Below, piece by piece: positions 35,087 through 46,980 of a stretch of 64,000 nt of DNA. This stretch comes from Rhodocollybia butyracea (Eukaryota > Basidiomycota > Agaricomycetes > Agaricales > Omphalotaceae): contig JADNRY010000272.1 of the NCBI GenBank assembly GCA_015501585.1, forward strand, positions 18,917-82,916. The letters run 5' to 3'. Position 1 is the first letter of the stretch. Each line of letters opens with the position of its first letter. A program made the position numbers and the translations under genes. The notes beneath the pieces were generated by a model that saw only the letters and a program-made list of their open reading frames with translations, was not told where the DNA came from and searched no databases.

Positions 35087-36610
35087 CTCCAGGTCGTGAA
35101 CACTCATCTTAGCGCATCCCAGAGTTGCATCTGTGGGCCGTTTTACGGAATGGGAAGATTTCGGGTATGAGCCTAAAATGATGGTGACTTCCGATATCAA
35201 TCTAGCGAGGCGTTTTGCATAGTCTCCGTGGGGTCTCTGTACGTGGCCCATCCGTGTTCGATGGCTGATGCTGACTAGGCCCTTCATAGCGTGTTGGTGG
35301 TGGTCTCAACGTTACGTATAGTCCCGTTTTTTTTTGCTTAAATCAATTAGAAAAATAGTGCACTTTCCAATGGCAGATGTTTGCCACCAATCATCTACAT
35401 GTGAATTCTTGAGACGTTAGAGTGTCAATTGCCTTGGCGTCCGCAACGGCGTTAAACTAGATAGGAAAGCATTCTTGAACAATAAGGTAAATCTTTGAGT
35501 TGCGATGAACATCGTTGGACGTGGTTTTCGAATAGATGCGCGCAAATTTTCCTGCCATGTGCTTGCGACAGCGTGATCAGAGCTGCTGGCCAATGTATTT
35601 ACTTATCCTCCACAGAAATGCAAAGGATCTGGGGTTGAACTTACAAGCCGGCGGACTTATTCCCAATACTTACAAATCTTGCTGCTAGATCTCAGGGACC
35701 TTAACGAAACGCCAACAAGCTGCTTCCCGCACTTGCGTTCTCCTACCAGCGACTGCCACAACGCATACTCCGCTCCTCTATCTATTTCTCCCGCCAAAAG
35801 ATTTTCCCGCGCCAACCCTATATTAGCCATAATGCGGCGACTACTACTCCGCCCCTAGCTCCTCATTCTCCAAATCTTACCTTAGGTCAGGCTACCTGGG
35901 ATATGCATACTACTCGCCTGAAGGACAGTAAGCTACATAGGACTACAAGATACGATTAAATGTATATTTATGTGCTGGCCGCTGGCGCCGTAAGATGACT
36001 TCCATGTATACTCGAGCGACAAGTCATCGAAGTGGAGCCTGGAAAGTTGGAAGATAGACGAAACAGAGACAAATCCAAATGGCAAGTCGAAGTCAAACTC
36101 ACATTGCGGGAAACGCCTGGGGTTCAAACCAAGATAATTGGTTCAGGGGGGAACAGAGCAGGGGTAGAGGGTAAGTATATGTGCAACAAACGTTGCAGTA
36201 CCCGAAGATGATCAGCCTTTGGGATTGAACCAAAGATAATTGGTTCAAGTCAGAGAAGAAGTACGATATTAGCGCCGGACTGCGGCCCGTCCAGATTAGC
36301 GCTGTGCTCTTCACCTTCACCTGCCTTCACCTACTTACAACTCAGTGCTGTTTAGTCTGAAAGGACTTATCGTTCTCGGCGCACGACTGATTGTCGTTTT
36401 CTAGACCCACTATATTACTCTTAACCCGGGCGGAAGATCTGACGAAACTCACGTATAGTGATCTCTTCTCTTCTAAACTGTCATTCATTTGTGATGAGAA
36501 ATAACAAAAGGTTATGTTGTCCAAGTAGCTATTAGGGTCGTTAGGGACGCTGTCAGTCCAGAAATTCCAGAAAAAAGAAATCGTTACAAATTTCAGAAAT
36601 GAAATCTTGC
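35087..36610. other. Gene-poor region
   Basis: No supported gene. Two copies of a short hairpin-like motif (aaccaa, spacer, ttggttca) occur at 36,126-36,147 and 36,227-36,248. Confidence 0.4.
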
Positions 36611-36622
36611 AACAACTCCATT

Positions 36623-36705
36623 GGTCCCCTGAGGAATCGAACCCCGGGGCTCAGGGTCCTATGAGTATACAACACGCAGGACACGCAGGAACCGCTGCGC
36701 CATTG
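36623..36705 (-). repeat. tRNA-like sequence (A box and B box), possible SINE or pseudo-tRNA
   Basis: On the minus strand a good A box (TGGCGCAGCGG) and B box (GGTTCGATTCC) lie at the right spacing, with ACTCATAGG between them. The presumed acceptor 5' strand does not pair with the 3' strand (AGGGGACC), and the middle has a duplicated acacgcagg. So it is not a normal tRNA gene; a tRNA-derived SINE or pseudogene is more likely. Confidence 0.4.
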
Positions 36706-36826
36706 TAAATAATATCGGAGATTTTATACCCTTGACTAGTTCCTACGGTCGACTACAACTACAACTACACAGCAACACATTTCTATTCTAGGGAAGTCCA
36801 AGCTGTACATACGGAACTCTATCTAT

Positions 36827-36904
36827 CAAAGATAATCTACAAAATCTAGATCTGAAACATGCAAGAAATCAAAGATAATCTACAAAATCTAGATTTGAAA
36901 CATG
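36827..36904. repeat. Two-copy tandem repeat in the Spt5-like 3' region
   Basis: About 36 bp beginning tcaaagataatctacaaaat, repeated with one base change and a 6-bp spacer. Confidence 0.75.
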
Positions 36905-36933
36905 AGCAAGTCATTATAACAATGAAAAATACA

Positions 36934-39900
36934 TTAACGTCGGTTTTTCTCCGCGTGTCCATTCACCAAAGTAAAGCCGGGCGCTGCTCCTCCTTGCTCT
37001 AAACGCAGAGTTGACATCATCGTATTGGCTTGGGCCTTCTCCTTATCTGTCTCATGTACCAATGCCAATGCTTGCTTGTTGAGTCTGAGCAAAGGCTCCT
37101 GCGCAAGAATAAATTCCTTATGGTCCAACCCCTTTCCTTGTATCCAGACACATCGAACAACCTGCAAGACCCAAGTATCGTTTGCTGGATCGGCAGGATG
37201 AGCAAGGATATAGTTCACGCGGCGTGTTAGCTTTCCGGTGTGCTGCCCTTGGCAGATGAGATATAGGCCGTTAGCAGTTGGACTCCCTTTGAGCTTCAAG
37301 GACGAAGGACTCATAGACAGAGTTCGAGGATCAATAGCATTCGCACTTTTACGACCTCCCTTGTGATCATGGCCCCCCTGAAGTTCGAGACCCGTTGAAG
37401 TATGATGGAAGGAAATTCTGACATCTTTTCCTTCAGCCGGAGCCAAAACGTACATTTCCCTAGAACCGAGTGCTTGGCTTATACGGCGATCCAAGAGCCA
37501 AAAGTCCTCCTGAAAAGCATCTTTCCATCGAAGATCGGCGAAGCGCCAATACAAGGTAGTAGGTGATGATGGTGCAGCCGGTGATGACGTTCGTGCCACT
37601 ATGCTCTGCGACGACGATATCAATGCTTGTTGACGGAGGGACTGTTGAGCATGTTCAGAATAGGTAGGAACATAGCCCATTTTAAACTGAAAGTAACTGT
37701 TCTTGGGGATGTTCGATGACCAGCCGTCGTGGATGAACCTGTGATTAGGTTTCCTAACATAATCATAATCAACACGTCCGTGTCGTCGTTCGCCGAACAC
37801 ATATCCAGCCTCAAATTCGATGTCGAGGAGAAGACCACTGATGCTTTTCGGATTCATATCTATGGACACATCTTTCACTATACCGATGCCAAAGTCCTTT
37901 AAAGGCCCATGAGTGACTTGAACCTGAACTCCTTGCCAAGGGACTCGACCAGTATATGTGCTGAATTCATGAAGGTATCCGTGATTATCCTGTCGGCGAA
38001 CTCTGAGATAGTCAAACCAGGAAGACTCGAGATTTCCATCGTTGCTAAACGAGGCCACCAGAACCTGAAATTCTGAGGCACTATCACCCTTGGGGGCAAC
38101 ATCCCGTACCTCGCCAGAGGTGATAAAATCCCCTAAGTCAACGTTGACTCGTACACCAAACCAAGGAAGCCGGCCGGGCGGCCTGGAACGTCCTAACCCA
38201 TAATACTGCGATGGATGAATATTCATTGGACGGTGATGAGTTTGCAAGAGCCATGCGCTCTCTTTGACAGAGGTACCATTACGGAGGTCATAACATGCGA
38301 CGGAGTTCCAGTTGGGATAAGGCAGTGAGGGTCGTTGAAGTATCTTCTGCTGTTCAACCAATGAAAACTCGCCAAAGACTCGACGCGGCGCACTGGGAGT
38401 GAAGTGGCGTGAATAGACCTGATCATCTGTATTGTCAATGACGCTATTAGGATCCAACGTAATAACCAGCTCCAGGTCCTGTATCCAGATGTCTAGGCTG
38501 TCGCCGTAAGACGGAACGTTATAACGACTAGTTACTATACCGTCCCGACCAGCCAGCACGACTCGAGATGCAGACACGGAAGCTAGTGCGGATTCTCCTA
38601 ATTCAACGCGTTTGACCTCTTGAAGGTTACCAGCGGTATCGCTGAGTTTAACTGATCGCCCAACATCAATGGTCTTGACGAGATTATAGAAAGGTATCGA
38701 GCGAGGACCGAGTGTATGTAGGTCAACATCGCAGACATACTCATAGACTTTGAGTACCGTTCCTACTTCGCCAGGCGATAAGTTGGCGAAGTCACATTTC
38801 GCTAGTAAGGAGCCTGTTGCGCCAAATCGATTTGTAATAGATACATGGTCGCCTTCTAAAAAGGACCAGGACTCCGGAGGAGGAAGTCTGAGAGAGAGGT
38901 CGCGCGATAACTCGTTTGGCATAGGTAATTCTGCAAATGCAGCATGCACGCCCGCTGGCATTCGAGTGATCAAGCGAAGTTCGGAGGCATTGAAGACAAG
39001 TAACGCAAATCCTCCCCGGATAACATGCCGAAAGATCTCGTAGCGTTTTTCAAGGAAAGGTTGATGCTGACATTCTAGAGCGTCAGTGCAATCATCCCGG
39101 ATGCACCAAGCTTGAAGTTGAGAATAAAAGGCGAAATCTTGCCATTGCTTGGGAGGTTTCCGAAAATCGACAGACAACGTCCCTTTAGCAGGGCGTTTGG
39201 ACGAGGGCGAATTGAGAAACTTAATACGAGGAATGAACATGACCAGGGCCGAAATGGAGGTGTCTACAGCGCCATACTCGTCCTCAACAACTACACCCAC
39301 ATCTCCTTTATACCGACCGCTCGAAGGCGCGACCCAAGTACCAGGCAGCAAACTAGTTTCCTTCTGGGTTTGAGGATTGAATCCTATGTCGGATATAGTT
39401 TCGTATATCGGCATAGTGGAGTCTGGCGCCGTCCAGGTAGGCGGCGGGATTTCCTTGACTCGTTCATGTTTGCGAGACCATGCTCGTTCATTGGGAAAGG
39501 ATATCTTGGGAGATGATAAATATACCAAGCCTGGTACAGTGCGCAAGTAAGCTCTCAGAGGGGTGTTTCTTGATAACATGCTCTGTGCTTCAATGTATAT
39601 ATATCCAGGTTGAAGTGCTTTATACACTGCGCGTAGAACGAGGGGGTTGACACGGTTGGCAGCGATATCGTCGTTGATCTTGGTAAAAGCATCACCCTCA
39701 AAAGACCTCTAAATGATCGTAAGCTATCAGTCGTATCGTGGAACAAGAGCAAACTCACGAAACACCGGATGCGAAATAGCAAAAACCGGGTTGGCTCATT
39801 ATCCTCGAAGTCAATACCAATATCGTCGAAGTCATCATCAGAATTATGGTGGGCGGGATCATCATCAGGGGTAGACGTCATGGGCAACGACCGCGTAGCC

Positions 39901-41275
39901 TGCTGAGCATCGATAGACATCTGAATCTGCTTATCGAGTTCTAGCGCAAGAGATGGTTGCTGAACGTGCAACTCGTCAGGGTCCAAGTCATTAATGTGTT
40001 TGATTTTTTGCCAGATCAGGTCCGAGCCGAAAAGTTGGTTGAATTCTTGCTCAGCTTGAAGGAAGGATATTTCGTTATTGAGAAACCGTTTGACCAATTT
40101 CCATCCGTCTGTCACAGACTGAGTGCTACAAATAACAGGGCTGAGATTAACGTATTAAGACGATCCAGGGAAGTATATACCTTGTCAGCGAAACGTCTGC
40201 TTCTGAAGAGAACATTTCTACGTTGGACATGATATCGACATCCGGTGTATTTTGGGATCTAAAAAAATCAGCGTTGATACATTGTAGGCACAGCATAGCT
40301 TACACTGGGAAGGTCGGTATGTTGGAAGTAGAGCCTTCGACGAGAATGGAAACCTCGGTTTCATCCTCGTATGCGGCCAGGTAATCTAAAGCTGACCGAC
40401 GATTGCTTGGAAAGAGCCACGAAGTCTCCAGCGTGGAGACAGCCAGCGGTGGAAACAGTAACGGTTCTCTCCTCGGTATAGCGGAAAGGCCGAAAGGATC
40501 AATTAGGGATGAGTCACACTCCTCCTCTGAGTCTAGGTCGGGAGAGGCCATGGCTGGAGACGTGGAAGACCGCCGTAGGGGAGCAGAGTAAGAGCTGAGG
40601 GGAATGTCCAATGGAGGAGAACCGGGGGATGATACTGGACCTACGAAAGACGGTGATGTAGAGGAAGTGGAGGCAGTTCCCGCAGGTACCGGGTCAGGAT
40701 GCGCTGCACGGATGCTGGCCGCCATTCGCGCAATCTCCTCTCGTTGTCGGACGAGCTGGACTTCGCTTTCTAGCTCATAGATACGCGTTTCCCGGCTAAG
40801 CTCATCCTCGTCTGGTATCAATGGCAGCCGGATAGTTGCGGGACCTGTGCAGGTTTCCACCGTAAGCTCTTCGTACGCAGAAGGCGGGGGAAGGCTGATA
40901 GGTGGAGGAGGAGAGGAAGAACTCTGCGGACTTTTCGCTCTAGAGATACGGTGAGAGGTTCTTTCGCGCTGTGGACGTCGGGCTTGAGCTTCCTGTGCCT
41001 CGGCCTCTAGTCGATCAACTACTGTTTCATATGCGCTGCGCTGACCTCGCTTTCGTAGTGGGACGCTCTCATTCTTCTGTCGAAGACGTTGCTTGATGAT
41101 ATCTTCACTGTCAGAATGGTCCGATGAGTCAGACTCGGAGGCCTCGTCGTCGATGAAGAAAGAACGGTATGTCTGGAAGTAGCGAGTTCAGTAATTAAGT
41201 AGGATGTACGGTACGGAAATCTACCTTGTCGCCGGAGGAGCTTACGATACCGCCCGTCGACGAGCGAGATGCCAT
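36934..41275 (-). CDS. Spt5-like transcription elongation factor paralog, intact
   Basis: Five exons (41,275-41,225; 41,172-40,304; 40,258-40,181; 40,125-39,759; 39,708-36,934) keep phase at each junction and encode 1,379 residues. Spt5 with Spt4 clamps RNA polymerase II through its NGN and KOW domains. Here: an acidic/Ser-rich N-terminus (FFIDDEASESDSSDHSDSED), a coiled stretch, a second acidic patch, an NGN-like domain (KALQPGYIYIEAQS, then LRTVPGLVYLSS), KOW1 (PGTWVAPSSGRYKGDVGVVV ... ALVMFIPRIKF), further KOW-like barrels (EGDHVSITNRFGATG; PWFGVRVNVDLGDF; PWQGVQVQVTHGPLK), and a Ser/Thr-rich linker before a C-terminal globular part. There is no CTR of short repeats. Divergent from the host factor and present three times in the window in a mobile unit, so it is a mobile-element-borne paralog. 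Role unknown; influencing transcription of the unit is an inference. Confidence 0.85.
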
Positions 41276-41394
41276 CAGGGGCACATTCGTCTACTGGAGA
41301 GGCGTCAGATAAGGTACGACGAGAGCTCGAAGATACAGATACAGGACGTCGTTGTCTCGTTCCGTATTTCTTTTTTTAAACATATGAATTTCAC

Positions 41395-41830
41395 TCAGTT
41401 TTGGCCTTCGGCCCTCTCAACGATGCTCTCAGAACTTAATCACTTGATAATACTACGTGTACGCTACGGTGTACGACGAGCACGACGACTTACCTTAGCG
41501 CTGATGATGGACTTGAAGACAGAATGAAAGGTGTTACGTAATCTCGGTACGTGGACTATAGCCCGCACCGAACTCAGGAGCGGTGACTCACCTTTATCAC
41601 GTTCATTTATGCTGTCAGATGATATCCACATGAGTCACCCTTCCTGAGTTCGGCGAGGGCTATGGTGCGTGCTCCAGATCACGTGAATCTTTTCGTTTTT
41701 TCTTCAAGTTCACCATGTCGCGGCTCACCTAAGGTAAGTCGTCGCCGTCGTCGTACAACCGTAGTAATAGTATTACTGAGTGAATGTCATCTGAGAGTAT
41801 TGCTGAGAGGGCCGAAGGCCATACTATACG
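41395..41830. promoter_or_regulatory. Diverged inverted-repeat promoter region
   Basis: The left arm (to 41,591) and right arm (from 41,631) are imperfect reverse complements. Conserved blocks shared with the other copies are gactcac/gagtcac, gaactcagga/tcctgagttc, the acttacctta/taaggtaagt donor block and ttggccttcggccctctca/tgagagggccgaaggccat. The 39-bp centre (41,592-41,630) includes ctgtcagatgat, similar to the end of the other arms (ctatcagatcac). Confidence 0.7.
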
Positions 41831-41880
41831 ATGAGAACGATGAGAACGATGAGAACGATGAGAACGACGAGAACGACGAG
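41829..41880 (+). repeat. 9-bp microsatellite
   Basis: About six copies of gatgagaac or gacgagaac directly after the right arm; it would encode Asp-Glu-Asn repeats. Confidence 0.8.
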
Positions 41881-42051
41881 AGACTACGTCGAATTGAGCG
41901 GGTGGTCTCACGGGTAACAACTTTATGGGTTTCTTACGAAAGCTCGCGTTGTTGGCAAAACGACGCGACTTGTAATGGACTCCGTTACAGTCCTCGCAGC
42001 TGAGCGCTGAGCCTCCAGCTCGGAATCAAGACGCGCTCACAATACTCCAAG

Positions 42052-43020
42052 ATGGCTGGAACATCATCTTTTGAAGATAAAGTCGGGGTTGGCGCGGTTT
42101 CTAACTACCTGGACACGGTGATGGATCCCGTCAGCAAAGCTGAGCTCAATACAACTGGGCAAAGGGTTCGCCGACGCCATGAGTTGCGAAGACGATGCAG
42201 GTCGGCTGATCAACAACAAGTTGAAGCGATTCGGTAAGTTTTTCATGCTCTACGCATTTTAAATATTAATCTCTCTATAGCGCAGGCTCCTGTCGCAACG
42301 TTGGAACAACCTCCGGTGCAGAAACGGAAGACCACCTTCAAATTCCGCCCCTTCACCCGAGGGTTCTGCTTCCCGGCTCTATACCACAAAATCTACCACA
42401 AACTTTCGTATACCTACGCCTTTCCCAAGCCCTCGTTTGCGTTCTGGTTCCCCCGTGTCATTTGCAGACAAGCGGGCTCAATTTGCCTCTTCCAGTGTCC
42501 CGCCGAGTTCGCCTTGCCCTGTGGACTCTCCTTCTGATCACGAGGCGACTGCAGAGACATTCACTAACGAAGAAGCAATGGACAAGGCAGCGCCGCGTCA
42601 GAAGAAGAAGAAAATGGGTGCTGTCGCTTCAGTTGAGCAGGAGCACGCAGATCAGGACTCTATGCCGCTTGTGCGCAAGAGCATCAAGAAGACTAAGCAG
42701 AAAGCGAGTGCTCCTGCTCCTGCTGCGGCAGTTGAGCAGAGGCTAAGAAAGCCGAATCAACGGGCGATGAGGACAAGGACCCTTTGCCTCTTTACGCGAA
42801 CGACGACGAATATGAAGGGAACGAATTTTCGAGACAGATCTTGTACGATTAGTGCGATGGGATGAAGGTCAGAGTTTTTTTTGGTAGCTGTTCTCATTTA
42901 GCTCATTAATGCCGTTGTAGCTGAAATCGATCTGGATATAGCTGAGGACGCTCATATTGGAATCGTACTACAAGAACCCAGGGGAGACGAGCAGCTGGAC
43001 GATAGTCGCCAAAGCGAAGA
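42052..43020 (+). pseudogene. NPWNAF-motif gene, decayed and internally deleted
   Basis: Pieces collinear with the intact protein remain: the small helical domain (EDKVGVGAVSNYLDTVMDP), the KRKTTFK stretch, the Pro/Ser linker (SSVPPSSPCPVDSPSDHEA), and the later block ETDLVRLVRWDEG ... DIAEDAHIGIVLQEP. The whole centre, including the NPWNAF motif, is missing, and several frameshifts separate the parts. So the partner of the intact Spt5-like gene in this unit is dead. Confidence 0.75.
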
Positions 43021-43721
43021 AAGGAGTAGAACCTCGGAATCCTGAAAATACGAACTCCCGTCCCTCGGTATGGAGTTCCCACTCAATGAACCCGCCCGAC
43101 GACCCAGAGTTACCAACGGTCTTTCGCTTCAACGAATCTCTGCCGGGCCTAATTACACCGAAACGCGACGGGATGCTCTACAGCCGCGGCGATCGGGTTT
43201 AGTACCTTCTGACTTAACCAAATCCCCCTTGACGTCTCGAGTCTTCTTTACTGTGCGGAAACGGCAGCGCCAGTCTCATCCTTTTCGCTGGGCGATGTTT
43301 GCAAAGATAGCACAAGGCACCCGGAATGGAAAAGGACGGCCGCAGAAGAAACTCAGCAACGACAGGCCCTTCAGAAGGGAATCCAGTCGGTGTTGCCCTA
43401 TCTTTTTGCTCCGCGAAACAATGATTAGCACACAAAGAAGGGTTCAATAATCAGATTTTTATGCAAGTTCCAAACAGTTTTATTTCCCTTTGTTCAGATC
43501 TACGGACCATGCTCGCTCAGAAACAGGACTCTATTCGCTACCAGTACGAAACTATTACAGAAAAGCCTCACAATAATAGACTATTCCCTGCGCAATTTTT
43601 ACTTATGCCTCGCGCGCTTCTGTTTGTACATACTATTCAATTCAACATGCCTTACATGTTACTTGGCGTGCTCGGACAGTAGACTCAGCCAACCATGGGT
43701 ATTATTCTCGACAAGAATGTA

Positions 43722-43873
43722 TCCTCACGAAGACCATTTCCAGAAAGACAACCATGTCCTCACAACGACGAGTTCCAGAAAGGGCAACCGTGTCCTCACC
43801 AAGACAAATTTCAGACAGGACAACCGTGTTCTCACAACGACGAGTTTCAGAGAGGACAGCCGTGTCCTCACAA
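43722..43873 (+). repeat. 36-bp minisatellite encoding a 12-residue repeat
   Basis: Four copies plus a partial one, starting at 43,722, 43,757, 43,793, 43,829 and 43,865. In one frame each unit reads like GQPCPHNDEFQR, with Cys and His conserved. It sits in a 74-codon frame (43,695-43,919). Confidence 0.8.
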
Positions 43874-43975
43874 TAGTAAATTAAACACCTTGTTAATCAG
43901 TTTCGTACGAGGAAGATGACGAATACGTAATAGTACTGAACAGACTACTGAAGCACAGGGTTTACCCACTAGTTT

Positions 43976-46748
43976 TTACAAGAGCTTTACGGCGTACAAA
44001 AAGGTTGGGGTTAAAGTTAAGCCTATATCCACTATCATGCCTACGGCCTCAAAAGTGCGACGAACCATTCCCAGGGATCCTCTAGAAACATTGCAACCCT
44101 TACCAATCTTTCCTCCAGCGTTTGTTCCAACAGGACGGATAACAGCTGAACGACTCCCCTTGCTAAAAATCAATAAAGAAGGATTTCTGCGACTGGAAGA
44201 AGAAAAACTGTTTACTCACATAATGTGTGAAAACAATGAAGCCATGGCGCCAGCCTTTGAAGATACCGAACGAGGGACATTCAAGAATACATATTTGTAT
44301 CCCACAGACCTTGGGAATATCGCAACATACCTATTCCGCCTGAAATTCTTAAGCAAGTAATAGAGGTGCTCAAGTTGAAGATAGCCGCGGGCGTTGAATC
44401 TGCGTATCGTTCAAAATGGTTCTGCGTGATGAAGAAGAACGGAAAAATTCGTCTTGTACATGACCTGCAACCTTTGAATAGGGTATTCGGGACGCAGGAA
44501 TGTTACCCGTACTAGATGATTTTGTTGAAGGAGGAGCCGTATATACGGTGTTTGATCTTTACTGGGAATTCGACGCACGAAAGATTCACCCTGGCTCGCG
44601 TGAAATGACGGCCTTCATGACTCCTTTAGGTCTTTTGCAGATTACTTCACTCCCAACTGGATTCACCAACTCACCTGCTGAGTTTCAGAAGAGCATGGTA
44701 TTCATACTACACGAAGAAATCCCACAAGTAACTAACATTTTTATTGACGATTTAGCCCATCACCAAGTATTTGGACTCGCAAGGGGAGCCTGAGATTCTT
44801 ACGACTAATCCAGGAATACGACGCTATATATGGGAACATGCGGAAGACGTGCATCGTATATTACACCGGATGAAGTGTTCGGGGGCAACCTTTTCAGCCT
44901 CAAAAACTCAAATTTGTAGACTAGAAGTACTTATTGTGGGACAACTTTGCAATATAGAGGGAAGGAGTCCAGACCGAAGTAAAACCAAGAAGATACTGAA
45001 TTGGGCACAATTAGAGACTCCTACCGAGGTTCGTCAGTTTCTGGGGCTACGCGGAACAGTTAGAATCTGGATCAAGGATTAGTCGATGCACTAGAAAAGT
45101 GCCAGCCAGATACGGATCCATACCAATGAGCGAGCGGGAAAGCCGGTACTCGCCAAAACTGGAGCTATTCGGTTGCACAAGGTGGAGGCTCTACCTGGTT
45201 GGTGTACGACGGTTACGTGTAGAAGTGGACGCCAAGCATGTTGAAGGAACCAGACACTCAACCTAATGCCACCATTAATCGTTGGATTCAGGGAATACTA
45301 TTGTTTGATTTCGAATTAAAACACGTACCAGCAGTCCGATTTCAAACCCCCGATGCATTATCCCGAAGACCAGTATTGGAGGAAGAATCCGTAGACTCCG
45401 ACGATGATGAATGGTTGGATGGAATTCAGGATATGTCGAGGCGGGATTACTAGGATACGATGCTAGGACGCTCCCGTCATGTTTTCCATCGGGACAAATA
45501 CAGGAGTTGCCCCTAACCGCCCAAAACGATCCTTTATTCTTTGTGACACTGGAATCTCCGTACTTCCAAACCACTCAGTCCAAAAAGAGATTCTTGCGTT
45601 TAGCTCGTCGCTATCTAATGAAAGGGGATCGGCTTTTTGAAGGAATGACAAGGGACTACCCTTACTAGTGATTATGGATCCCGAGCAGCGAATGAGGCTG
45701 TTAGTTCAAGCTCACGACCGCTTAGTCCATAGAGGTGTTCGCGCGGCGTACCAGACCCTCAGTCAATGAGTATACTGGCCTTATCTGAGAGCCGACCTTA
45801 AAATCCTGCAAATTAGAAGCCTAACTAGGATGCAGAAAGCACTCACTATTTCAACTCCCTCCTTACTTTTTCAAAAATCAAATGTAGATGTTATGTTCAT
45901 GCCTCCAGCCCGAGGTTTTTCATCTATTGTGGTAGCCAAGGACGACCTGACCGGAGTAATAGAAGCACGCGCTCTAACTAGTAACACGGCCGAAGCATTG
46001 GCGAAATTTTTCTGGGAGCAGATTTATTGTTGATATGGCTGCCCCCACCAAGTCACGACTGACAACGGAGGGGAATTTAAGGAAGGAACTCGTGAAAAAT
46101 ATGGGGGTCCCTCAGATAAAAATTTCAGCTTACAACAAACACGCAAACGGTCAGGTGGAACGAGGAAATTTTGTTTCAAGAGAAGGGTCGGTAAAGGCAT
46201 GCGAGGGCGAAATAGGAAAGTGGCTAACCAGAATACAAGAAGCGGTATTTGCCGATCGAGTCACTGTGAGCAATGTTACCGGATATTCCCCCTACCAGTT
46301 ACTGCATGCCACAGACCCCTTAATGCCCTTTGACCTTTTAGAAGCCACCTTCCTGGTTGAAGGATTTTATGATGGAATGAGCACCAGCGAGCTGTTGGCA
46401 AAGCGAATTCGACAAATTGAGAAGTATCCGAAGGACATGGCAAGGGCCGCCGATATATTATTAAAGAGTCGGTTCAAGTCATAGCAACAGTTCGAAAATC
46501 GATTCAAGAAGCGACTAATTCCCTAACATTATGCCGCCGGTGCACTGGTGTTGGTAAGAAACGCACGAAGGGATCATGAAATTGGAGGAAAGGATCGCCC
46601 TCGATATTTTGGACCTTACATCGTGGTAACACGAACTCATGAAGAGGCATATCGACTCAGTGAAATGGTTGGAACTCAGTTTAATGCAGCAATAGCAGCA
46701 TATCGGTTAATGCCTTACATTACACGAGAACGCGCACTGGATGGTTAG
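43976..46748 (+). pseudogene. Decayed Ty3/Gypsy polyprotein (RT, RNase H, integrase)
   Basis: Collinear fragments of a Ty3-type pol: the leader block (RITAERLPLLKINKEGFLRL), the RT entry (WFCVMKKNGKIRLVHDLQPL in shifting frames), RT core (TAFMTPLGLLQITSLPTGFT; catalytic FIDDL), thumb (EVRQFLGLRGTVRIWIKD), then a deletion where most of RNase H should be, the RNase H tail (INRWIQGILLFDFELKHVPA), integrase (VTTDNGGEF, QIKISAYNKHANGQVERG) and a chromo-like end (YFGPYIVVTRTHEEAYRLSE). Stops and frameshifts make it non-functional. No paired LTRs were recognised. Confidence 0.85.
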
Positions 46749-46980
46749 GGCAGGATGAGTAGGAATGAATCAGAAAAGAAAAATACCAATCAGGAGAGAA
46801 TTTATTAACAAGTCAGTGTGACATTGAAATAGGAATACTCACCAACTCATAAAAGCGCATTGGCCTTTACTACATTTGGAACGACGCACGAGGCATATAT
46901 AAACCGCAAACCTAAAATAAAATTGTTACTGCGTCCCCACCAGCACATCGTCCCTTTTCTTACATCCGTAATATCACACT

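Larger units (their letters stand above)
36934..43020. mobile_element. Diverged head-to-head Spt5-like / NPWNAF unit
   Basis: Same architecture as the units at 1-17,263 and 54,963-61,703 but clearly older: Spt5-like gene to the left (intact), NPWNAF gene to the right (decayed), with related inverted arms meeting at 41,591/41,631 around a 39-bp centre. The arms keep gagtcaccc-tcctgagttcgg and the ggccgaaggcc hairpin. Confidence 0.75.

Noticed and set aside
36623..36705. A functional tRNA gene
   Set aside because: The acceptor stem does not pair and the anticodon arm is ambiguous.
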